A program made the position numbers and the translations under genes. Below are positions 1-4,960 of a stretch of DNA of 5,884 nucleotides, piece by piece. A model generated the notes under the pieces. The model worked only from the letters and a program-made list of their open reading frames with translations, did not search any database and was not told the origin of the DNA. This DNA comes from a bacterium (GTDB lineage Bacteria > Babelota > Babeliae > Babelales > RVW-14), in contig JAHFBR010000079.1 in assembly GCA_023249955.1 (NCBI GenBank), positions 1-5,884 on the forward strand, given 5' to 3'. Each line of letters begins with the position of its first letter. Position 1 is the stretch's first letter.

Positions 1-219
1 GATATCAACAAATTTAACCGTGGTTGGGATAAGTTTTTGTGATTTAAAAATGGTTGCAAGTTTGCTGAGCCGCTCGTCGGGGACGTAGGTTATGGCCACG
101 TTAGGGTCTACCGTACAGAAGGGAAAGTTTTCTGCCGGAATACTTGATTTGGTCAGTGCGTTAAAAAGGGTAGATTTACCTACGTTAGGGAGTCCCACAA
201 GACCCGCTTGAATTGCCAT
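1..219 (-). CDS. ychF: YchF/Obg-family GTP/ATP-binding protein, N-terminal part (runs off left edge)
   Basis: The 73 codons present begin [20 protein letters not shown], which is the YchF start. The G1/Walker A loop is GLPNVGKST at residues 8-16. It is followed by [21 protein letters not shown], the characteristic YchF switch region, and VKFVDI leading into the G3 motif at the edge. YchF (OLA1 in eukaryotes) is a universal cytosolic P-loop NTPase that binds ATP as well as GTP and associates with ribosomes. It has been linked to translation and oxidative-stress responses. The start is the ATG at 219, with a GAAAGG ribosome-binding stretch 5 bases upstream on the minus strand. The gene is divergent from miaB. 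About 290 further residues, including the TGS domain, should lie outside the window. Identity is very secure. Confidence 0.95.
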   Translation of the reverse strand, partial: MAIQAGLVGLPNVGKSTLFNALTKSSIPAENFPFCTVDPNVAITYVPDERLSKLATIFKSQKLIPTTVKFVDI

Positions 220-272
220 AAATGCCTTTCATCCCATGAGGGCGGTGACTGGTAAAATGCTCAGAAAGGCTT

Positions 273-301
273 ACTATACCAATTTTTTGCCATTTTTATA
301 A
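273..301 (-). promoter_or_regulatory. Candidate promoter for ychF (extended -10)
   Basis: On the minus strand, TTGGTATAGT (273-282) is an extended -10 element: TG, one base, then TATAGT. A weak -35, TTATAA, lies 17 bases further upstream at 296-301. The predicted start near 266 gives a leader of roughly 45 bases before the ychF ATG at 219. Judged by eye only. Confidence 0.45.
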
Positions 302-318
302 GCGCGTTGGGGTGGTTT

Positions 319-347
319 TTGCGTATTGAGTGATCATTGTTTATACT
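319..347 (+). promoter_or_regulatory. Candidate sigma70-type promoter for miaB-tRNA unit
   Basis: TTGCGT (319-324) and TATACT (342-347) are separated by 17 bases, which is the optimal spacing. The -10 matches five of six consensus bases and the -35 about three. Transcription would start near 354, about 42 bases before the miaB ATG and only about 7 bases before the small leader ORF at 361. It is the best plus-strand promoter-like pair in the ychF-miaB gap. Confidence 0.45.
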
Positions 348-360
348 GTATTCCGTCAAA

Positions 361-399
361 ATGAGTAAAAATACCCCAAGGTTGATTGAACAAGCATGA
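361..399 (+). CDS. Putative 12-codon leader ORF overlapping the miaB start
   Basis: ATG at 361 opens a short frame encoding MSKNTPRLIEQA. Its TGA stop (397-399) overlaps the miaB ATG at 396 in the classic ATGA arrangement for translational coupling. miaB itself has no well-placed Shine-Dalgarno: the nearest AAGG, at 378-381, is 14 bases away. Reinitiation from this leader could therefore explain how miaB is translated. The leader also lacks a clear ribosome-binding site, although the predicted transcript start is only about 7 bases upstream, so it would be nearly leaderless. A frame this short can occur by chance. Confidence 0.3.
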   Translation: MSKNTPRLIEQA

Positions 400-1850
400 T
401 TACCTACTTCTTCAAAACGTATGGATGCCAAGCAAACGTGGCAGACTCTCAAGGACTTTCGCAGTACCTTGCCGAACTAGGAAGCACAGATGCTGCGACC
501 GAGCAGGATGCCGATCTGATCATCGTCAATACCTGTGCCGTGCGCGAAAAGGCTGAGCAAAAGTTGTGGTCGTATCTGGGCCTGCTGACCGATATCAAAA
601 GAGCAAGACCGTACTTAAAAATTGGCGTTATTGGTTGCGTTGCTAGCTACAAGAAAAAAGAGATTTATGACCGTTTTGATCAAGTGAGTTTTGTGTATGG
701 CGCGCGTGAAGAACTGCCGGCACTCAAAGCTTATTTACACGATGTCGTTGTCCAGCTTGAAACAACCAAACAGCTGTATACCCAATCACCGCCCGAAAAG
801 CGCGATGCAATCATCGGTGCTTCCAAGGGCCAAGACCGGGATGTAAAAAAAGTTGTTGAGCTTAAAAATCTGTTTCAGACATCACGTTTGAGCGGATTTT
901 CAGCGTTCAAGAAAAAAGAACAAAAAATTTCGCCGGTTGTTGAGCAACGTCCAGCGGCCAAAGAGCTCAATCGTTCGTTCATCAACATCATGACCGGGTG
1001 CAACAAATATTGCGCTTACTGCATCGTGCCGTTTACCCGCGGCCGCGAGATCAGTTATCCCATGAGCCAGTTGGTTGCACAGGTGCAACACGATGTAACC
1101 AACGGAGCAAAAGAGATCACATTGATCGGCCAAAATGTTAACTCTTATATCGATCCAGAAACCGGTGCGCTCTTCCCCGAGCTATTGCGTCGAGTTGCTC
1201 AGGTGGAGGGACGTTTTTGGGTTCGCTACATCAGCCCGCATCCACAAGACATGACGATTGATCTTTTTGATGTGATGAAAGAGTTTGGGTCAAAGATTGC
1301 GGCATCGTTGCACTTTCCTGTTCAATCAGGTTCAAACGAAATTTTGAAAGCGATGAATCGCAATTACAGCATTGAAGAGTATTTGCAAAAAGTTGGTTGG
1401 ATTCGCGATCGCATGCCGGATGCCACCATTTCGACCGACATCATTGTTGGCTTTCCTGGCGAGACAGAGCAAGACTTTTTGGCAACCATGGATGTGATCG
1501 AAAAAGTTCGCTACGATCTGATTTATTCGTTTATTTATTCACCACGCAAATTTACTAAAGCATGGAAAATGGCCGATGACTGTCCAGCGGATATTAAATC
1601 TGCTCGCCTCGAAACGCTGCAGAAGCGCCAAATGGAGATAGCTTTTGAGCAAAATTCTTTAAATATTGGCAAAATCATTACGTGTTTAGTTGAAAAACGA
1701 CTAGAGCATGGTAAACTTTTAGCAAGAACAGAGGGGAACGTACGAGTAGTATTTGATGGCAGCGATGATTTGATCGATACGTTTGTGGATGTGGAGATTC
1801 TATCAACGGGTCCCGCAAACATGAGCGGTCAGTTGCACAGAGCTGTGTAA
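396..1850 (+). CDS. miaB: tRNA-2-methylthio-N6-dimethylallyladenosine synthase (MiaB)
   Basis: MiaB is a radical-SAM methylthiotransferase that converts i6A37 to ms2i6A37 in tRNAs reading UNN codons. It uses two 4Fe-4S clusters. The N-terminal UPF0004 domain carries the three auxiliary-cluster cysteines C11 (YGCQANVADS), C47 (NTCAVREKA) and C81 (GCVAS). The radical-SAM motif is C202-x3-C206-x2-C209 (GCNKYCAYC), followed by VPFTRGREIS and the LIGQNVNSY block at 243-251. HFPVQSGS and IVGFPGET are also present, and a TRAM-type RNA-binding tail occupies about 424-484. C81 and C202 are 121 residues apart, against about 74 in E. coli MiaB, so roughly 45 extra residues with many charged positions lie at about 120-190. 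The usual YSxRPGTxA loop reads YSPRKFTKAW. The start is ATG 396, with MITYFFKTYGCQ aligning to the family N-terminus. tRNA genes follow after 16 bases. MiaA, which supplies i6A, is not in this window. MtaB- or RimO-type relatives are less likely because the GCNKYC...VPFTRG pattern is that of MiaB. Confidence 0.94.
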   Translation: MITYFFKTYGCQANVADSQGLSQYLAELGSTDAATEQDADLIIVNTCAVREKAEQKLWSYLGLLTDIKRARPYLKIGVIGCVASYKKKEIYDRFDQVSFVYGAREELPALKAYLHDVVVQLETTKQLYTQSPPEKRDAIIGASKGQDRDVKKVVELKNLFQTSRLSGFSAFKKKEQKISPVVEQRPAAKELNRSFINIMTGCNKYCAYCIVPFTRGREISYPMSQLVAQVQHDVTNGAKEITLIGQNVNSYIDPETGALFPELLRRVAQVEGRFWVRYISPHPQDMTIDLFDVMKEFGSKIAASLHFPVQSGSNEILKAMNRNYSIEEYLQKVGWIRDRMPDATISTDIIVGFPGETEQDFLATMDVIEKVRYDLIYSFIYSPRKFTKAWKMADDCPADIKSARLETLQKRQMEIAFEQNSLNIGKIITCLVEKRLEHGKLLARTEGNVRVVFDGSDDLIDTFVDVEILSTGPANMSGQLHRAV

Positions 1851-1866
1851 AAATTGAAATTTTTGT

Positions 1867-1941
<75 letters not shown>

Positions 1942-1948
1942 ACTATGT

Positions 1949-2038
1949 GCCGGGGTGGCGGAATTGGTAGACGCAAGGGACTTAAAATCCCTCGGGCTTA
2001 AACAGCCCGTGCCGGTTCGAGTCCGGCCCTCGGCACCA
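1949..2038 (+). tRNA. tRNA-Leu (anticodon UAA), class II, CCA encoded
   Basis: The acceptor GCCGGGG (1949-1955) pairs with CCTCGGC (2028-2034) with one G-U pair. The discriminator is A2035 and CCA is encoded at 2036-2038. The anticodon stem AGGGA/TCCCT encloses CTTAAAA, giving anticodon UAA, which reads UUA and UUG. A long variable arm (CGGGCT...AGCCCG) marks it as class II, as expected for Leu. The T-arm carries GTTCGAGTC. Positions 36-38 are A-A-A, so A37 is again a predicted ms2i6A site. It is separated from tRNA-Cys by 7 bases. A run of seven T (2043-2049) follows and may help end transcription, though no separate hairpin precedes it. Confidence 0.97.
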
Positions 2039-2124
2039 AATATTTTTTTGAGCAAAGCACGATTTTTATCTGTTCGTGGCTCGCGCTCGTCTGTTCCAGT
2101 CAAAGAATTTTTGCATCGAAGTAC

Positions 2125-2153
2125 TTGACAAAACTTAATAGATGAACAATCCT
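2125..2153 (+). promoter_or_regulatory. Weak candidate promoter upstream of HU gene
   Basis: A perfect -35 hexamer, TTGACA, stands at 2125-2130. The -10 at the right distance is poor: AATCCT at 2148-2153 with 17-base spacing. An alternative good -10, TATATT (2187-2192), lacks a matching -35. One of the two probably drives the HU gene, but the sequence does not decide which. Confidence 0.3.
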
Positions 2154-2171
2154 GTGATGAGAAGTTAGATT

Positions 2172-2192
2172 TACGTTATGGTAACGTATATT
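2172..2192 (+). promoter_or_regulatory. 7-bp palindrome overlapping a TATATT -10-like box
   Basis: TACGTTA (2172-2178), TGG, TAACGTA (2182-2188) form a perfect 7-bp inverted repeat with a 3-base centre. The right arm overlaps TATATT (2187-2192), about 45 bases before the HU start. The placement suits an operator at a promoter. The centre is short and the arms are AT-rich, so chance or a small RNA hairpin cannot be excluded. Confidence 0.35.
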
Positions 2193-2237
2193 GTGTAAAG
2201 TGTTGGTCGTAAAAGATGTTAGGCCGAGGAGATTTTT

Positions 2238-2510
2238 ATGAACAAAGCTGCGTTGATTGAACACATGGCAAAAGAAACCAAATTGCCTAAAACAGCATGC
2301 AAATCTGCTGTTGAATCTTTTATCAGAGCTGTCGAAGGCAGTCTGAAAAAGGGCAAGTCGGTTGTTTTGACAGGTTTTGGCTCATTTGTTGTTATGCGTA
2401 GAAGAGAACGCGTTGGTATTAACCCAGCAACAGGCCAAAAAATGAAAATTTCTGCAAAACGCGTTCCAAAATTCAAAGCTGGCAAGAGACTTAAAGATCT
2501 CGTTGCGTAA
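2238..2510 (+). CDS. hup: HU-family nucleoid DNA-binding protein
   Basis: The 90-residue length and full pattern are those of HU/IHF proteins, which bind and bend DNA as dimers and compact the nucleoid. The N-terminal helices (MNKAALIEHMAKETKLPKTA) are followed by the signature LTGFGSF at 44-50. The DNA-contacting arm is R58-V-G-I-N-P-A-T-G66, in which P63 is the residue that intercalates into DNA. The C-terminal block VPKFKAGKRLKDLV ends the protein. The ATG at 2238 has a strong GAGGAGA ribosome-binding site (2226-2232) at 5-base spacing. It appears monocistronic, with its own upstream region and a strong terminator just after the stop. The general RVGINPATG arm favours HU over IHF alpha or beta, but specificity cannot be decided by eye. 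Confidence 0.95.
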   Translation: MNKAALIEHMAKETKLPKTACKSAVESFIRAVEGSLKKGKSVVLTGFGSFVVMRRRERVGINPATGQKMKISAKRVPKFKAGKRLKDLVA

Positions 2511-2530
2511 GCTTACGTAATTTGCTGAAT

Positions 2531-2577
2531 AAAAAAAAGCAGGGCTGAATGTATAATTCATGCGCCTGCTTTTTTTA
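2531..2577 (+). terminator. Bidirectional intrinsic terminator after HU gene
   Basis: Eight A (2531-2538) precede GCAGG (2539-2543), which pairs with CCTGC (2565-2569). An inner stem, TGAAT (2546-2550) with ATTCA (2556-2560), closes a GTATA loop, and GC/GC pairs bridge the two stems with single-base bulges. A run of seven T (2570-2576) follows. The matching A and T tracts should let it work on both strands. It starts 20 bases after the HU stop and separates HU from the downstream cluster. Confidence 0.9.
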
Positions 2578-2591
2578 TTGTTTTCATTTTC

Positions 2592-2673
2592 TAGCGTCCT
2601 AATCAGTTTTTCTGGTACCCTACTAGTAAGATTCGGTAATTTTGGGTACCTTCTTTCAAACAAGGGGACGCTA
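2592..2673 (+). repeat. Nested inverted repeats covering the start of the FUN14-like gene
   Basis: An outer perfect 8-bp repeat pairs TAGCGTCC (2592-2599) with GGACGCTA (2666-2673). Inside it, a perfect 7-bp repeat pairs GGTACCC (2614-2620) with GGGTACC (2644-2650). The outer right arm includes half of the AAGGGG ribosome-binding site (2662-2667) and the A of the first ATG at 2673. In RNA, the outer stem would occlude translation initiation. The palindrome TACTAGTA lies in the inner loop at 2621-2628. No known riboswitch or leader class was recognised. Confidence 0.5.
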
Positions 2674-3044
2674 TGATGGATAATGTGAAAAATTTCTGGA
2701 ACACCTTTGATCTCAAAAAATGGGCAGAGAGCATTGGTGGATCCTCGGCCGAGGCAATTCAAGCGGCCATCTATTTTGGTCTCTGTTTTGCAACCGGCTT
2801 TTTATTCAAAAAATACTTCAAACTCGTCTTTGTCTGTCTGATCGTCTCACTCTTTGTCATCAAGGGCTTAGAGTACGGCAAATTCTTGACCATCGACTGG
2901 TCGGCAGTCAAAGGTTTCTGTGGCATCAGCCAAGCAAGTGACCTAAACGCCGTGTCCAACAACTGCTTTGCTTGGATCAAAGCACATCTTCTGTTGACCG
3001 GTGCGTCAGTCGTCGGCTTTTTGGTTGGCTACAAGCTCGGTTAA
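2673..3044 (+). CDS. FUN14-family small integral membrane protein
   Basis: This is a 123-residue hydrophobic protein with likely membrane segments at about 29-46, 48-66 and 104-121. The order of motifs matches the FUN14 domain as I remember it from human FUNDC1: a glycine-bearing first helix ending TGFLFKKYFKL (41-51), a hydrophobic second helix, Y68 then IDW (74-76) and V79, an amphipathic stretch with WIK (101-103), and a last helix GFLVGYKLG. FUNDC1 is a mitochondrial outer-membrane mitophagy receptor. The role of bacterial members is not established, so none is assigned. ATG 2673 and ATG 2676 are both possible starts, with AAGGGG at 2662-2667 serving either. It is the first gene of a close-packed cluster: the next start is 5 bases after its stop. 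The family call rests on remembered motifs, not a search. Confidence 0.72.
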   Translation: MMDNVKNFWNTFDLKKWAESIGGSSAEAIQAAIYFGLCFATGFLFKKYFKLVFVCLIVSLFVIKGLEYGKFLTIDWSAVKGFCGISQASDLNAVSNNCFAWIKAHLLLTGASVVGFLVGYKLG

Positions 3045-3049
3045 CATCA

Positions 3050-4315
3050 ATGACAATGGGGGGATCTTCGACAGGGCCGATGTATCATCTTTTGAGTCGC
3101 GAAGCGAAGCTCAAAAAAGGGATACACGAAGACGCTGTTATAACGCTTGTTGATGTTTTACTGTGTGATGCCATCTCAAAACAGGCTTCAGATATTCACT
3201 TTCAGCCTACGCAGCGAGAGCTTTTGGTGCGCTATCGTATTGATGGCGTTTTATACGATTGCCAGAGTTTTGAAATCGGCCAGGCCCCGCTGCTGATCTC
3301 ACGCTTAAAAGTTCTTGCAAATCTCGATATCGCCGAGCGTCGCATCCCGCAAGATGGGCGCTTTCGTGTGCTTTTTGATGATGGATCACCGGATAGTCGT
3401 ATGATTGATTTTCGCGTCTCAACCTTTCCAACGCTGTATGGCGAAAAGATGGTGGTCAGAATTCTTGATCGTGCCGTGCGCCTGCTTGGGCTCAATGCAC
3501 TTGGCCTCTCCGATGTCATGCAACAGCAACTTATCAATCTGATTCAGCGCCCGCACGGTCTTTTTTTAGTGACCGGTCCAACCGGCTGTGGCAAAACCAC
3601 CATGCTCTATGCGCTGCTTGCGGCACTCAATCCACAAGCAAAAAATATTGTTACCATCGAAGATCCTATTGAATACGAGCTTCAAGGCATTACCCAGAGT
3701 CAAATCAATCCAAAAGCCGGCTTTACGTTTGATACTGGGTTGCGTGCGATGTTGCGCCAAGACCCGGATATCATCATGATTGGCGAAATTCGCGATCGTG
3801 AGACGGCCCAAATTGCCATAGAATCGGCGTTGACTGGGCATCTGGTGCTCAGCACGCTGCACACCAATGATGCATCAAGCGCGGTGATGCGTTTGCTGGA
3901 GATGGGCATTGAGCCGTATCTGATCAGCGCAACGCTGGTGGGCGTTTTGGCACAGCGCCTTGCGCGGCGGTTGTGTCCAGCGTGCAAGCGTGAAATTACG
4001 GTGACCAAAGAGATGGTTGATGCGGCTTATCATGGCGTGCATGATTTGCATTCCGCCTTTGCTGCTGAAGGGTGCAAAAACTGTCATCAACTTGGCTACA
4101 AAGGGCGCATTGGCCTTTTTGAGCTGTTGACGATGGATGACGACCTGCGTCTTTTGGTGATGCAAAAGGCCGATGTGCAGCAGATGCGTAAGCATGCATT
4201 GAGTCATGGCATGCAAACACTTATGTATGACGGTCTTGCAAAAGTAAAAGATGGCGTTACAACGCTTGAAGAACTTGTGCTCATTGCGCTGAACGAGGCG
4301 CGTTATCTTGATTAA
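3050..4315 (+). CDS. gspE: GspE/PilB-type assembly ATPase (type II secretion / type IV pilus), short form
   Basis: This is a cytoplasmic hexameric ATPase family that powers pseudopilus or pilus assembly. Counting from ATG 3050 (421 residues), the N2E domain spans about 28-140 (SDIHFQPT, RYRIDGVLYD, RRIPQDGR, DFRVSTFPTLYGEKMVVRIL). Walker A is GPTGCGKTT (176-184, K182), the Asp box is TIEDPIE (202-208), Walker B is IIMIGEIRD (241-249, E246) and the His box is LSTLHTND (268-274). The zinc-type tetracysteine is C309-x2-C312 and C342-x2-C345. All catalytic parts are intact. The tetracysteine separates it from PilT. GspE and PilB usually have about 500-570 residues; this one lacks the N1E domain that docks on GspL or its counterpart, and resembles shorter ComGA-like members in this. 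An upstream ATG at 2972 is in frame but would overlap the FUN14-like gene by 73 bases. ATG 3050, 3056 or 3080 are more likely, none with a good ribosome-binding site, so coupling to the upstream gene is probable. No gspF, gspD or pilin gene is in the window. Confidence 0.9.
   Translation: MTMGGSSTGPMYHLLSREAKLKKGIHEDAVITLVDVLLCDAISKQASDIHFQPTQRELLVRYRIDGVLYDCQSFEIGQAPLLISRLKVLANLDIAERRIPQDGRFRVLFDDGSPDSRMIDFRVSTFPTLYGEKMVVRILDRAVRLLGLNALGLSDVMQQQLINLIQRPHGLFLVTGPTGCGKTTMLYALLAALNPQAKNIVTIEDPIEYELQGITQSQINPKAGFTFDTGLRAMLRQDPDIIMIGEIRDRETAQIAIESALTGHLVLSTLHTNDASSAVMRLLEMGIEPYLISATLVGVLAQRLARRLCPACKREITVTKEMVDAAYHGVHDLHSAFAAEGCKNCHQLGYKGRIGLFELLTMDDDLRLLVMQKADVQQMRKHALSHGMQTLMYDGLAKVKDGVTTLEELVLIALNEARYLD
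3090..3116 (+). repeat. Stable hairpin in the 5' part of the gspE coding region
   Basis: TTTTGAG (3090-3096) pairs with CTCAAAA (3110-3116). Stacked inside, TCGC (3097-3100) pairs with GCGA (3104-3107) around a GAA triloop, with an AG bulge. The C(GAA)G closure is a known stable triloop type. A-rather than T-rich sequence follows, so it is not an intrinsic terminator on either strand. It lies 40 bases after ATG 3050 and 10 bases after ATG 3080. Confidence 0.45.
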
Positions 4316-4319
4316 TTTT

Positions 4320-4326
4320 AGGAGGG
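4320..4326 (+). promoter_or_regulatory. Strong Shine-Dalgarno for the 4331 gene
   Basis: AGGAGGG ends 4 bases before ATG 4331 and is the best ribosome-binding site in the window. It fixes the start of the downstream gene and lies wholly in the 15-base gap after the gspE stop. The gene can therefore be translated independently although it is probably co-transcribed. Confidence 0.85.
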
Positions 4327-4330
4327 ATTT

Positions 4331-4960
4331 ATGACACGTGCACAGCAGGTGCTCACCATTATTGGTGTATCAATTTTTACGGTCTACTTTTCTTGCGAAG
4401 CAATGATGGAACAGGCTTATGATAATTCTGAAGATAGTATTGAGCTGACTGACGATGATAGCGCTGAGCAACCTGAAGGGCCACTGGTTCGGCCGAAGCT
4501 TTGGATTATTGCTGCACCAAAAGATAAATTTACACCGCCAATTTGCATGGTCACTCTTGAAGAGGCTGTAAGTCGTTCGTGTGCCGGAGAGATTGCACTT
4601 TTAGTGATGCGTGATGAGAGTATGACGCCGATTGGTGTTGACTTTACCCAGATACCGAACACATTGTACTGGCCCGAGGAAGAGGACAAGCTTCCTTTTG
4701 ATACGCTGCGCCAATTTATCAATATAACGGCCGCAGCGCATGCGCGGGGCAGATGCGTTATGGTCTATGATCAGCCAGGCTCAGGCGGCTGTGCGCATCT
4801 TTTTTTAGCTGCATGGATTATGATAAAATTCAAAAAAGACCCGCATGAAACACTGGTAATGTGCCCTGATTGCGATCCTGCACGAGCCGACTTACCACAG
4901 CTCGAAGCTTTGCTTCGAGACTTTAGTGCACACTACTATTTTCGGCAAAGTAATAGCTAA
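4331..4960 (+). CDS. Exported or membrane-anchored protein of unknown function with phosphatase-like segment
   Basis: This 209-residue protein is not recognised as a named family. Residues 4-20 are hydrophobic after MTR, which fits a signal peptide or single membrane anchor. C22 (YFSC) is not in a good lipobox. An acidic linker, rich in D, E and S, spans 31-48. The globular part begins at KLWIIAAPKD (56-65). The stretch FDTLRQFINITAAAHARGRCVMVYDQPGSGGCAHLFLAAWIM (123-164, with no more than short matches) follows the hydrophobic pattern of dual-specificity or tyrosine phosphatases: a helix, VxVHCxxGxxR, then a helix. Here the catalytic HC is Y146-D147 and the arginine position is G153. If the resemblance is real, the protein is a catalytically dead relative. 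Cysteines at 142, 154, 178 and 181 (CPDC) could form disulfides or a metal site. It is the last gene of the cluster with FUN14-like and gspE. The gene call is strong; the fold is speculative. Confidence 0.82.
   Translation: MTRAQQVLTIIGVSIFTVYFSCEAMMEQAYDNSEDSIELTDDDSAEQPEGPLVRPKLWIIAAPKDKFTPPICMVTLEEAVSRSCAGEIALLVMRDESMTPIGVDFTQIPNTLYWPEEEDKLPFDTLRQFINITAAAHARGRCVMVYDQPGSGGCAHLFLAAWIMIKFKKDPHETLVMCPDCDPARADLPQLEALLRDFSAHYYFRQSNS
4901..4919 (+). repeat. Perfect 8-bp hairpin in the 3' end of the 4331 gene
   Basis: CTCGAAGC (4901-4908), TTT, GCTTCGAG (4912-4919) form a perfect 8-bp stem with a 3-base loop, about 40 bases before the stop codon. It is followed by ACTTTAG, which is not a proper T-tract, so it is at best a weak terminator. 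No other hairpin separates this gene from the convergent one. Confidence 0.5.

Noticed and set aside
2069..2096. Direct repeat TCTGTTC at 2069-2075 and 2090-2096, 21 bp apart
   Set aside because: Two copies of seven bases spaced two helical turns apart could be a regulator site. They sit about 30-50 bp upstream of the TTGACA with no other support, so chance is as likely.
2972..3049. In-frame N-terminal extension of the GspE-type ATPase from ATG 2972
   Set aside because: It would lie almost wholly inside the FUN14-like gene in another frame, and its residues do not resemble an N1E domain. Later ATGs give a cleaner operon spacing.
3207..4216. Several minus-strand frames of about 70-113 codons opposite gspE
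   Set aside because: They are shadows of a strongly conserved ATPase gene, with no ribosome-binding sites or family motifs.
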